A DNA stretch of 64,000 bases. Origin: Latrodectus hesperus. Its lineage: Eukaryota; Arthropoda; Arachnida; Araneae; Theridiidae. The stretch spans positions 69,235,890 through 69,299,889 of the forward strand of contig CM075850.1 of NCBI GenBank assembly GCA_037975125.1, read 5' to 3'. Below are positions 30,311-48,576 of the stretch, piece after piece. Numbering within the stretch: the stretch's first letter is position 1; each line of letters begins with the position of its first letter. Position numbers and translations under genes: made by a program. Below the pieces are notes generated by a model, which did no database searches, was not told the DNA's origin, and worked only from the letters and a program-made list of their open reading frames with translations.

Positions 30311-30560
30311 AATCGAAGATTTGCCATGTTTATCAATGGCGGTTGAGGAACGTTAAAATGTCATGGTAGCAATATTTTCCAAGTGAAACAATACTTCTGG
30401 AAATGGCAAGTCGAGTATTCAGGGATCTTCTGCTTGATTCATGCTTCTAAATTACGAAGATTCTCACCCGGTGGATTCTACTTAACCGGTTACCAGTAAA
30501 CTCTGGATTAGGTATAGGGAAGTATGTGTGCTGGTGGAACAAAAATTATGTGTTAGCGCA

Positions 30561-36356
<5,796 letters not shown>

Positions 36357-36582
36357 GGTGCCATATAATCCAGCATGCTAAATTTGGAGTTAGGTGATTC
36401 TTTTGGCGGAATTTCTTGTTTATTTGGCAACATGGTTTTTATTACGTCATAGAGGTGGAGACTTATAAGAATTATGTAGAAAAATTCCATTTTGGCAACC
36501 CTGATATTTACGTCATCTTGGCAACATTTCTTCGTCGCCAAAAAAATTCAGAATTTGGCTTGCTGGATTATACGGCATCTCT
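36357..36582. mobile_element. Foldback MITE with duplicated internal motif
   Basis: Inverted arms: CCATATAATCCAGC at 36361 against its inverse at 36562-36575 (13 of 14), extending inward with lower identity (TGCTAAATTTGG against the inverse of GAATTTGGCTT) for about 50 bases. Inside, a direct repeat of about 28 bases (36424-36451 and 36491-36518) starts with TTTGGCAAC and ends with TTACGTCAT, a CRE/ATF-like site. No transposase frame; the two frames crossing it on opposite strands (36284-36541 minus, 36416-36640 plus) are mirror images produced by the inverted repeat. Superfamily and TSD not determined. Confidence 0.7.
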
Positions 36583-38570
36583 ACCCCAAATATACAAGAT
36601 AAATTTCAGTTATTACAAAGAAATATTAAACGTAAGTTAAGTCAGCAGAACCGATAATACACTTATCATTAATTAGGAGTACATTGTTGATTTGCTTATC
36701 CCTGAATGATTTGACAGCTCAACTCCAGAAAATTGTTGACCACGAAAAGATATATAATAATAAAAGGATTGGGTGTTAAGTTCCCTTTAGAAAGTTCGAT
36801 TTAATAAAGAATGTGATCTGGTGAAATTGGATGGTCGTAGCATTTTTTAATACATTTGAATCACATTATCGCAAAAATGATTTGAGTAAAACGGTTATTA
36901 TTATGATTTTAAGACATTGTTATTAATTTGATTTTAAGACATTCAGATTTTTCTGAACACAGTAATACAAAATTTAATTTTAAATTATTCATTATAAATT
37001 CTTCAACAGTTAAATTAACTTTCAGCTTAAAATAAATGCTAGTAAAGTATTACCATCAAATGTCTGTAATAAATACAAAATTAAATTATGGAATTCATCA
37101 CTATTTTGCATCAGACAAAATAATGAAATTCTACTTGCATTATAAATTTTACATATAATTGAATTATCACGGCAATGCAATTGTTTTTGCATGAAAATGG
37201 TATATTTATTTGTATTTATAAATATTTCTCAAATTTTGAACCTATACTATGAAGCTATGAAATTACATTTTATAAATTAATCAATCTTAATGATGGCATA
37301 GCTCCTTAGAAAGCTATTACGAGATAAAAATAAAACTAAAAGTTATCTGTAAGCGATATTCAAACATTTCTGAATGATAATAATGAGTACAAAGTTCATT
37401 CAGTAGGGAAGAAATCACGAAATTTTAATAAGATGTTAAAACTTTATTGTTGTATGTACCATCAAAGTCATACTTGTGAATTGTTACTTCAGAAGTTTCA
37501 TTGCAAGAGATTTACTTAAACACTTTATTTTAGAATGCTCCCTTGAAAAGATTTTGGAAAATAATTCAAGTAACCATTAATTTACTTAAAAACCACATCA
37601 ACGATACTTATTTTTCCAACATAAGGAGAAAATAAATTGTTCTCATTAAACTTTGAAACAAATAAATCAAGTATTGTGTGCGTTCTCACTTACAATAATA
37701 TTTTTGTTGGATTCCTCACCAATAAGCAACATTTTAAATTTTAATAAATAAGAAGGTTTGTTCATATTATGTAGATTTTAATTAATTATAGAAAGAGTAA
37801 GTTCACTAATTTCTATCATTACATTTACATAATATAAACAAGCGTTTCCCCGAAATGTCAGCCGCGTTTCCTAACCATTTCCACTCCTTTCTTCTTGGTG
37901 CTAAATTTGGAAATTTATTGTCAGACTTGACAACTGTTTGTCATGAAAGGATTAATTTGATTATTACCTTTTTGAACTTATTAAAAAGATTGTGTAAAAT
38001 TTATTAAGAAGAAAATAGTTAATTTTATTTTTTAATTCTCATATATATTAATAGCAAATTTCAAAATCATCAACTGATAAAATCTGATACAATAATACAT
38101 TAATAAAGCTTAAAATATTTTATATATTAATATAAAAATTATAAATAAAAATACTTGTGATCATTTATGAATATTTTAATTATTTTTATATATGTTCCTA
38201 TCAATCAATCAATCATATTTACCTTAAAATATTTTGCAATCATAATTTTTTGCGTCATATATATATACATAACATACCCGTCATGCATCCATGCATTTCG
38301 TTCGTAAAAGACTACTTTAATCGATGAGAATTGTACTTTTCCTCAACCATGGAAGTAACAATTTACGCTTAGTGTCAACAACTTACGCTCCAAAAGGAGA
38401 AAATGTTTAATAGCTACACACTCCAATAATTCTTTAAACTGCAGAGAGAAAATACTGTAATTTATTAATGTCACATCACATCCAAGAAGATTAAGAGATA
38501 AAATGTAACGCTAATGAACGCTACCAAAATTAGTTTTACAACAAAATTAAAAGTCAGCGTTACATTTGAA
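36583..38570. other. AT-rich spacer, no gene seen
   Basis: No recognisable element. A short GC-richer stretch at 37840-37960 is unexplained. Confidence 0.5.
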
Positions 38571-38578
38571 CTATCAAG

Positions 38579-38640
38579 GATAGTAATGTTTTATTTATTT
38601 TTATTTGAAAAGAATAAAAATAAATAAAACATTTAATACT
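38579..38640. repeat. Long AT-rich hairpin
   Basis: A 21-base stem with no mismatch: the left arm begins AATGTTTTATTTATT and the right arm ends AATAAATAAAACATT, separated by seven bases (TGAAAAG). Outer bases ATAGTA / AATACTAT extend the pairing with one bulge. It could be a foldback relic or a source of a small hairpin RNA. Confidence 0.75.
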
Positions 38641-38802
38641 ATTAAAACTAAAAAAAACTTTTAATACTATTGCAATATTTTTGAAGAAGGAATGAGCAAA
38701 CAATAAATCAAATGCATAAGGCTGTTTGTAATTTTTAACTACTAGAAGAAAATATTGAAATATCAAAAAATTGATTGATAATCACATGATAAAAGATTCG
38801 CT

Positions 38803-38916
<114 letters not shown>

Positions 38917-39326
38917 AATTAAGGGGATTGTAGTGGGGAAGGATGGAAAACAAATCTTGGGGGCAATAAACTCACGAGTTTGGGAAATAATATCATCTAT
39001 ATGAGAACATATATTTATTTGTTTTATGAGTTTATTCCATTGAATAATAGTTAGCATTTAAACATTTTAATATATTGTTACATTATTCTTTCTTTTTTTT
39101 CAATTTAAGTTTTATGTCATTTTAGGGAAAATTGTGTGTAATAAATAATAGCATTAATTGATTTATAATGATTGTGTGATTAATGTTTAGGAAGTTCGGG
39201 AAATATTTTTATCTAGTTATATAATATCATTAAATAAGTTTCTGAGGAAGAAAAGGGGGAAGTGAATAGACGGTGATGGAAATGGTTGAATGATATTTTT
39301 TTCTTTGATATGGAATAACTAGTTCG

Positions 39327-39410
39327 TTGACCTTGGTGCAACCTGCTCACAGTTGTCAGGTCAGGGAATCACGTGACCGCATACGGCTGATGGACCTAAA
39401 CTGACCTTTG
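39327..39410. promoter_or_regulatory. Cluster of nuclear-receptor half sites plus E-box
   Basis: Within 84 bases lie TTGACCTTGG (39327; its inverse CCAAGGTCAA is an extended FTZ-F1/ERR-type half site), AGGTCA (39358), TCACGTGACC (39369; a CACGTG E-box of MITF/USF type) and CTGACCTTTG (39401; inverse CAAAGGTCAG). The stretch is GC-richer than its AT-rich surroundings. Binding preferences come from established knowledge of these factor families; function as an enhancer is inference. No gene is visible in the window for it to regulate. Confidence 0.35.
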
Positions 39411-42400
39411 CTGTGAAAATTTTACATAACGATAAAATTATTTTTTTCTTCTGATCGTTTCGACTGGACCACTACACTTTAATGCAGTTTCAAACTAGAA
39501 AACATGCATCCCCCCTCTATAAAAAATGGAATGGAACTCTTTCAAGAATGATTTCTCCAGTCTCAGTTATCAGGAATATATGAATTTCGAATTTCAGAAT
39601 ATTGCTCTTAATTCAAATATTTCAATTTATTTTTAACTTAACTTAATAAGAACATTTTCTTAACATCCAAGAAAGCTGTAATATATATATAATTTAATTG
39701 ACTTAATGTATTGTGTGATTATAAGTTCTTTTTTAAATTTATATAATATATTGCTAACAGAAAATTAATGTTGCTTCTTAATATTACGATTAGTGATAAT
39801 AACAAACATAAATCTAAAATTTTTATTAATGTTCTTATTTCCTTCAAAACTCACAAAATAATTCTCAAATTTTGTTCTAATTTAGTATTACTGAATGATA
39901 TTAAATTGGGAATAAGTATGATGGTCTTTAGTAATTTTCATCACCCTAAAATAACAATTTAATGAAATTAATTATTAGTAAGTTTGCTCTTGCTTTCAAA
40001 TTTCATTTATATATCTTTTCTAAATAAATTTATAAAATTTATGTATAACATTTCAAAACTATTTAATGTTTTTTACAACTTATTATGAGAAAGCGCTTTT
40101 TAAATTTCATAATAGTTGCACTAAGAATTCAAATTTCAATGCAAATCATCTTTGTAACCCCATTTTAATGTTTAAGGTAATTCGTAAATTTAAAACATCA
40201 AAAAATCTATAGAATTGGAGAAAGGTTTAAAATTTGAATCCTGATTTGAAAAAGTTTTAGGTGCATTATTTCTTATATATATATATTAGTTTTTAAAATT
40301 TTTTAGCTCTAATTTTTATTTTTTCTTTTCTTCTTTTTTAATTTACTCACAAATTTTACAAAGTATTAAAGTTCATTAAGTATTAATTAATTTACAGTTT
40401 GTTGAGAATCGTATGTGTATTTAAATATGTATTTTAGAAGTTGATAGAGAAAAAGATATTTTTACAATCGAAATATCTCTCTGGTATTTTTCTAGCTTTC
40501 CATATCTCAACTGCTTTTATACAAAATTTGTCGTTACGCCCCAAAGTTACGGAGCCACTTTAAAATTTTCATATTGTGATTTCACTTTGTTTTTTCAACT
40601 AATGTTGAAAACTGTAATTATGTCAGTGAGTAATATGTTATTTTATACTGCTTACTGACATATTATTTAAAAAACATTGAACCCAGTTTTTTTTTTTTTT
40701 TCTATTGACGAGAGCTAAAACAAAACGAAACTCAAAAAATTGAAATTATTTCAAACCTGTTATGAAGCAATATAATACACACAGTAATCTTAATTTTTTT
40801 GACTACTTTAATGATTGAAAATAACCAGTCAATTTAATCTGCAAATCAGCAAATTAAAAGGCTATAAAAATTCGAATTTAAAATCTGCTTTATTAATAAA
40901 AAAACCTTAAAATTCACAATAATTTATAAAATATGATGTAAATATTACACAAGTTACTATCGGCGTGAGTAATTATCGCTTAGCTACCATAATTACATTT
41001 ATTAAAACGCATTTCTCATTGGCAACTATTTTCAATTATTGGATATTATTTTGATTATAGGTATTAACTATTACTTTAAAAACTTAATTAAATAGCTAAT
41101 TAATAAATTTCTGAATCGAAATTATTATAGAACCCACATACATGTATTTATCACTTCCAAAAATTAAGTCTCCAGACCAGTGGGTACATTTGAATTTCGA
41201 AACACACTTTAGTATTATAGTGAAAAAAATCTCAAATGGGGATGTGAATTTAATGACATAAAATTCAACTGCCTTATGGAAGAATTTTTACTGTAGATGG
41301 TTCTGACCTAAAGTATGGTTGAAGATATGTGGTATGGATATAGTTATGGGCTTTCGGAAAAGTTTTTACTACAGAATTAAATTTTTTATTTATTTCATTT
41401 TAGAAATATTTTAGCGGCATATGTTTTTAAGCAAAATAATTAATTCGAATATTATTTTTAATGGGGCATTTATTTGTTCAGATGGACTGAATATATCCAA
41501 TCATCTCTTATATTTCATGTGCATTTATTAAATTCCATCCGAAACCATTGTTTATTGGCATTATGTAAATAATATAAATTAGCCCAAGCTATTGTTTGAA
41601 AACTTTTAACTATGTATTCTAACTTAAATAAAATGCAAATAACAAGCTTAAGTAAATAAAATTCATAAATATACAAAATTTTTATGTATTTGGAATTTAT
41701 TTGGATATTGAATATAACCGCTTCTTTTGAAATTATATATTCAGATTCAAGTCCCTGTATCAGACATGGGTACATTATTTTTTTCTTGATTTCAAATTTA
41801 AATATCTATTCTCAGGATTAGAATATGCAACTTAATTGTGTCACTAGTAGACAGCGTAAATGTACGAATTTCAAAACAAACATTCAAAATAATGATATTT
41901 TTTAATTCTCTGATTATTACATTCCTAAAAAATTATTGAATTCGTTGATGTGCTTTTGTGTTGTTTGTTATGGATAAGAAAGTCTTGCACTTTTGAAGTT
42001 GAAATTTTCATTCTAGAATTTTTACAAAACAATTTAAATTAAACTGTAGAAAAACAATTGAAGATAGAAAAAGAGTATCAAGTAATGCATCAAAAAAGTT
42101 CGTTCGAAAAGAAGAAATAAATATGTTATAAAAACTAACATACACACATCAGTAAATTAAAGGAATTTTCGAAAGAATTTCATTTAGTTTTAAAATCATT
42201 GCTTTGATACGGCTACTGTAAAAAAACAAAAATATAAATTATCCCCTTATATATATTTGTCAAGAATTCATTTAACATTAAAAATGTTAAATTTCACAAT
42301 CTTATGTTGTAAACTCTGATTAATATTTTGAAAAGTAAAATTATGAACATTTTACTCTCACAAACGGACAACGTAAAGATTTTACGAAACATTATCCTAA

Positions 42401-44632
42401 TGGCTTAAAAGATGCAAATGTTCAAAAACAAAATATGAAACAAGAGTGTTACATTGCAAAATTTTTAAGTAAGATGAAAAGAAAATTTTGGTTAAAAATT
42501 TATTCATACTCCAAATATTTGACAAGAATGTTAAGTTGGTAGTGATAAGTATTATCATTTATGATGAGAAAATCCAACCAGTTTCTGCTTAGTATATTTC
42601 ACTGAAAGGGTTATTAAGAATGTACAATTTAATGTCATATACCATTGAAAAAGCAAATCTTCACCCAAAATTACCATCTCTAAAAATTTAATGCCTGTTA
42701 ATATTCTCTGACTAATTCCGTTGGATTTTTTTTTCGCAAACCCAAATAGTATTCATCCGATTTAAAGTAAATCCAAATTCATCAGTAAATAGAATGTTAT
42801 GCCAGGCACAAACAGTTTAATCAACATGTTGATATCTTTTAAATTAATTTTTGTTTCCGTATATTGAACTGTTAATGGTGCATAAAATTAAAATATTCTG
42901 CTGTAAAATTCGGTCATGTGAAATCATCACAGGATTGTCAGATATTATTTTTGTGATTCTATAGCCAAAAGGAATCTTGTAAGCTGAGCTTTGAAAGAAT
43001 ATTTAATCCAAAATGAATGGATGTGGAAAAAAATACTTTTTCCTTGACAGTGATTTATTTATTATTTGATTGGTATTTTTATTCTACGTTCCCTGTTTGT
43101 TTAAAAGCGCTAATTCGACAAGAACTCTCTGATTCTGATATGCCTATTTTGACTTCCATCATCATTAATTACATCAACTCTGATATTAATTTTATTATTC
43201 ACTGGAATATACATATGTAGTAGAGTTTACAAATGTAAGTAAGCACATTTATTAATCATATAAACATCCTGAAATTAGTTTGATGAGTTAATTTTAATAA
43301 GAGAATACTAATTCAAATATATATATTCTTTTATTTTCATTGCACTTCAAAATCATGAAATATTGCTTTTTAGGTTCAGATAAGAATGAACCTCAGAGCT
43401 ATAATGAAAACTCACAAGATAATACTCAGGCAATAAAAATATTGAAAAAATATACCGTCGAAAATATAAAATATCTTGAACATTATTACAGTTAAAAAAA
43501 TTATGAAAGATAACATTCTGACTTGTGCGTAATTCTTACAAAAAACACGATTTCTTCAAGTGTTATTTCTGCTTGAGACTGAAAGTTCTAAAAATATACT
43601 TATGGAATTTATTTTTAGATGTATGAAGCAAAAATTGCGATAAATTTTGTCGTCAAAAACTTTTATCATGTTTTAAATTAGTAACAAATATCAACGGTAT
43701 TGTTCGATTCTATCGTTCGATAAATGTTTCTTTCCAACTGGAACGTGAAAACATAATTAAAACAATAAAAGTTGCTACATTGAAATCTTTGTGACTAAAC
43801 TTTAAAAAAGTATCGAAATCTGGAAAATATTTAGAACCTGAACTTCCGGTTCATAGTGAAAAAAATATTTCAAAGTAATCATGAAATTTTATTGAATTTG
43901 TCTTAATTGAGAAGACAATAATAATCCCGTTTGGATTGAGAAAGACCCAAATTAATATTTGCTCCATTATTTAACGACTTTAACGAGAATTTAGATCTAT
44001 AAAGTTAGCAATTCTGTTCTGTTTGTAAGAATTTAATTCTGTATGATTTTTGACAGTTAAGGAATTCAAAATAAAATATACTTATTTTTTAGATAATTTT
44101 TTATTCTCCTTTCTTTATTTATTAACATTTGTTTTTTGTGATTTGTTTATTACTCTATAGAATACTATTATAGAATACATTTTCATCCAAGACTTAAAAA
44201 AATTTTAAAATATATAAAATAGCATGAAACTATTAAAAAAAATTATACCAAAATAATAAAATGATTCTTTTTATGGTATGAAATATTTTCTGAAAAGAAT
44301 TATGGAATTTCAAACTCACTTCTCATTCAGATTATTGTAATTTAATTAGTTGAAAATTTCCCTCTTACAACTTATTCTTATTTTTAAAAAAAGATAAGTT
44401 TATTTTTTGCTCAATGTGTTCTTTCTGTAAAATAAACAAATAGATAATAATTCTAAATATCTGAGAAACTTTGAGGAACTTCTGATTTAAAGTATTTAAT
44501 TTTCTTGAAGAATAACTGCCTGATGTTTAGCAATATATTTTTGAACTACATGGATTGTTTTTCTTTTTTGTGTTACGTTGTAACGACTATACAATGCATT
44601 TTTCAGTTGTTTGCAAATTGTATAAACATATT
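39411..44632. other. Long AT-rich spacer, no gene seen
   Basis: Over 5 kb of AT-rich DNA. The frames at 39768-39962, 41515-41775 and 43017-43220 are Ile, Phe, Asn and Lys rich and match nothing I know. No transposon terminus, SINE box or microsatellite of note, apart from T runs (for example 40688-40701). Confidence 0.5.
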
Positions 44633-45174
44633 GATTAGATCATGGATTCCCAAACTTTTTTTCTCGTGGACTACTTTCAAAGTTTTACTATTTTTGGTAG
44701 ACACCCTGTTGCTACATTTCTATTATTCCAAAACTCCTAAAAACTATCACATTAAATTGGGGGTATTAGAAAAAAAAAGTAGCACATTTTCTTGTGTCAT
44801 ATTATTAAAATAATACTAGTGGTTATACGAAATCATAAACATTTATTATTACAAACAATTAAGAAAAAAATCATCAATGAACCCGGATTGTATTTTGATA
44901 GATTATCTATTGTTCTATTCAATTCTGTGTTTAAACTGAGCTTCGAATATTTTTGAGTACCTACCTAGTGAATGATGCTACCTATCTACATTGATAGGTA
45001 AATCCAAGCCAAAATTTTTGTTCTTTATTATGAAAACCAGAAAAATTTTCGTGGACCCCCCACTTGCAACTTGTGAACCGTTGTTTTCTTTTCACGTCTA
45101 CATGGATCCCCGTGTGGTCACCTAAGGACCCCTGGGGGTCCACCTGGACCACTTTGGGAACCTATGGATTAGAT
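44633..45174. mobile_element. hAT-type MITE with perfect 8-bp TSD
   Basis: The element spans 44641-45166 and is flanked by identical 8-base copies of GATTAGAT (44633-44640 and 45167-45174), the TSD length of the hAT superfamily. The left end reads CATGGATTCCCAAAC; the right end, inverted, reads CATAGGTTCCCAAAG. Subterminal GTGGAC and GACCCC motifs recur near both ends (for example 45051-45060 and 45127-45150), as is common in hAT elements. At 526 bp with no transposase frame it is non-autonomous. The 102-codon frame at 44505-44813 spans its left boundary and is spurious. Confidence 0.9.
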
Positions 45175-45359
45175 CAACTGCTTCTTGTATGCAAAAAATT
45201 AAATATTAGATTTAATGTTTGATGTATAGCTGAAAAGTATATTTTATTTATAAAATGCATTTAAATAAATACTATTGCTGAAAATAAAAATATTTTCTTA
45301 AGATGCAGTTTTAAAAGGATTAAAATTAAATAAAACAGAAAGTATACCTTTTCATTTAA

Positions 45360-45391
45360 AGAAGAGGGTTATAATATTATAACCCTCTTCT
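45360..45391. repeat. Perfect 32-bp palindrome
   Basis: The sequence is its own reverse complement over 32 bases with no loop; the half arm is AGAAGAGGGTTATAAT. It lies about 190 bases beyond the hAT MITE. No function can be assigned. Confidence 0.9.
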
Positions 45392-47138
45392 ACAAATTTT
45401 ATTGTTAATGTAGGTGTCCATAAAACTTTATTTTCGATACAAACTAAGAAATATATCTCGTTTTGTCTGACAATACATTTTAAATCTTGTGTAGTGTAGC
45501 AGAATTAGCAATCTCGGTCGACGATCAAATTTACGTTTTCGTATTTGTCAAAAACACTCAAAAAGACTTGAATCCAAAAATTATATTATAAGGGGCTTTG
45601 TGTTGTACAATTCATACAAGTGATATTTACACTTTGTTCATAATTAAAAGAATTTGCATTATTTGTAAAATATTTCTATCCACATGCAAAACTATTACTG
45701 AAACTGAGATGCAAATCTGTTATGTTATACTCAAGGATGTGGAAAGAACTATTGAAAAAATTTATTTCATACGTACACACGGGTAATATATATGTTTCAA
45801 ATATTCAAAAAATTGGGATGTTTTCTTCTTTTATATATCATATATATACTCAACCCTCTGTCAATTGTATCCAAGTACAAAATTATTTCTTTTATGTAAT
45901 AATATTTTTTACATCAGTCGAATATAAAAGAAATTGTATAGAATTTGAAATGGTGCATCACACACTATTGTTTCATGTCACTGAAACTTGTTGATTCCGT
46001 AGGAATGGAGTGTGCAAATATTCAATATTCAAAACATATTTTTAAGAACATTTTGAGACAAATGGCCTATATAAGTCTACTATGAGAAAAACCGAATACG
46101 AAAATTTCAGGACATATAATTTCATTTAAAATGTAGAACTCAGTCGCCGAAAAGCATATGTTCGCGAAGTAAGAAAAGTTGCGAAATTCTGAATGTAATT
46201 GAACTTCAATACTGTAGTGCGCTGTCCGGCTTAGCTATTTATTCAGTGCACACACTAATTTATACGTAAAGTATAATAAAAGCCTATGGACTATCAGATT
46301 ACTTGCTAAACAGCAACTACGCCCATGAGAACATACAATCGAAAAGGCATTGTCAGCATTACAGAAACTGGGTCGTGTTTAAAAAGTCGAACCAGCACAA
46401 ACTGTTTGAAGGTTGATTCGCCAGATAAAGTACATAAAAAATGACTTCAATTTAAACTTTGCATACATGCTGACTGTTGCTATGTTATTTATCAGTTGTT
46501 ATTTAAATTAGAATTGCAATGTTCACACGTCAAGATACTCCATTATTTATCTAACAACAGCGTTTTTTTATTTAAAAAAACCACCATTGTCATTTTGTTC
46601 CTTATAAAAATAATATTTATTTACTTTAAAATTATTCTTCCTTTTACGGCAACTATATGAATTTATAACCAATTATACATAATTCAATATTTCTAGAAAA
46701 TTTGAGAAAATAGGGTCATTTAGTTTTTTTTATCATTTTTTTATAAAATTCTTAAAAACGTATTTTACTTGCTAAAGTATTGAAAAATATATTCATCATT
46801 TTTAATTTACATTTAATATTTATGTTATGAAAACATTTTTCAAATAAATTTTTATTTATCCTAAATATATATTTATTGTGGTTTGGTATTTCATAAAAGA
46901 ATTTCATTTATAAAATCCTTTTTATAACAGTTTTTGAAATACATTTAGTTTTTCTGTACGAATTGCCATTTAGAATTAATTCTTAAGAATAATTCTTTTT
47001 AAAAATATTTTCATGACGAGTATTTCTTTCAAACTAATTTGCAAGACCATTTTTAACATAGAAGGTACTCAGAAAGTTAACTTAACAGTAAATCATTCAT
47101 TTATGATATGAAAACTGTTTCGCTTTTTCGATCAATCT
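45392..47138. other. Spacer, no gene seen
   Basis: Overlapping 62- and 90-codon plus frames at 45598-45994 have no recognisable family. The patch at 46140-46460 is less AT-rich and may be an old repeat, but I cannot identify it. Confidence 0.45.
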
Positions 47139-47562
47139 TACAAAAACTTGTTGTTGTTGTGTTGTTGCTTATGACACTTGGACAATCCAAGCTCGCTATG
47201 CCTTTGGCTGTGCGAATTAAGTCAAAGGGAGCGTCTTTCGTTTGGATCAGAGCACCACGAAGGTTAAAGTACGACTTTGCTCTTTTTAAGGTGCCTCGTA
47301 ATTTAGAACCACGGTCAGGTGATGAGGCCACACCTGAGATGCCACCCTCCTCTCCACATCCACGCCACACCAGCGGAAGGACTTTGGACGTCACAGATTA
47401 ACGTGGACACGTCCCCAACCCACGGAGTTCCAACAACCCAGTGAAGGAGAGTACACCGTGGTCACCCTCCCAACCACTGCCCGCGGCAAATGATGCTTCA
47501 CTTTGCTGAGCTTACGGGAAGCGGCGTGAAGCTACTGAGCCACTGGAGCTCTACAAAAACTT
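47139..47562 (-). repeat. Longest SINE copy, 11-bp TSD
   Basis: The insert (47150-47551, about 402 bp, minus orientation) lies between perfect 11-base copies of TACAAAAACTT (47139-47149 and 47552-47562). On the minus strand it begins GAGCTCCAGTGGCTCAGTAG, which includes an A-box-like TGGCTCAGTAG. It continues through a GC-rich body and, from about 47284, the shared module starting AGAGCAAAGTCG. It ends with the hairpin CTTGGA-TTG-TCCAAG, then GTGTCATAAGCAACAACACAACAAC. The 97-codon frames on both strands here are spurious. The exact TSD supports this being close to a full-length unit. Confidence 0.93.
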
Positions 47563-48399
47563 AACTATTACATACAAATCTCTTAGTAATAAAAGTTCAA
47601 TTCATTATAAATCTTAATAACACTTTAGATTTATTGTTACGGCAACGACACAAATACATTCAGTTTTTGTAACAACATTTCAACGTATATTTTTGACCGG
47701 TTTACTCCAGTTAACGTTCAAGATGTACAAATACACTTACTTTTTTATAGCAAGTAATATTTTCATGTTTATTTACCAATGCTGTAAAAAATTGCTATTT
47801 ATAAGTTCTTTGCTATCGTTTCTTTTATACATTTTTCAAGTCTGTATCGTAACTTTATTTATACGCTAGAAGATGAACATATATGGAGTCCTTGATGTCT
47901 GATGTTGAGAGTAAATGATACGTTAAACTAGAATAACAGCCAGCTTTCAAGCATTGTTGAAAGTTATTAAAAAATAACTTTTTTAAGCATCGATCCAGAT
48001 TCTCTGAAAGTACACTAAAAATTTAATTAAATTCATTGTTAAGCCAAAGGGACTTATCCTTAAATTGTTTTTCAAAGTGTAATTATTTCTAATTATTTTT
48101 TAGTATAATAATTTCTATGTATGAATAAGAAGTAAAGAGGTTAAATAATGAATATGTCAAGAATATTAATGAAAAAGTATTATTTTTTGTATCACAATAA
48201 ATGAATTCTTAAAAATAATAAATAGTATTTATTATTTTTAATCATTCATTATTGAAAAGGGATTTAGGGACTGGGATGGTCGAATGTCCTGCTAAATGCA
48301 TGCTAGAGGAAGACTTCTGTTTTAATTTTCTGCCTTATGTTTAAAAATATATAAGAAAAAATCTTACTGTTAATACAGTCTTCGGTTGCCGCATCACAC

Positions 48400-48576
48400 C
48401 CAACAACATTGTAAGATCTGCCTCAAACATCCTGCCTATCCAACAGCTTCAATTTTGCATTAGGCATAGACCCTTTCAATATCGCAGGACCAACATAATG
48501 AAGATTCTCAAGGACTTGGATTTGAACGTGTGCCAACCAACACCAAACTTTCAGTTACAATCTGATGATCTAACAT
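48400..48576 (-). repeat. Probable tRNA-derived SINE (degenerate)
   Basis: The minus strand shows an A-box-like TTAGATCATCAGATTG (about 48560-48575) and, 35-40 bases on, a B-box-like GTTCAAATCC (48518-48527). A GC-richer body follows with no (CAA)n tail. No TSD was found. This would be a different SINE family from those at 11, 47 and 55 kb. Confidence 0.4.

Noticed and set aside
47101..47401. 97-codon frames on both strands
   Set aside because: They lie within and just outside a SINE with a defined TSD and tail; no protein family fits.
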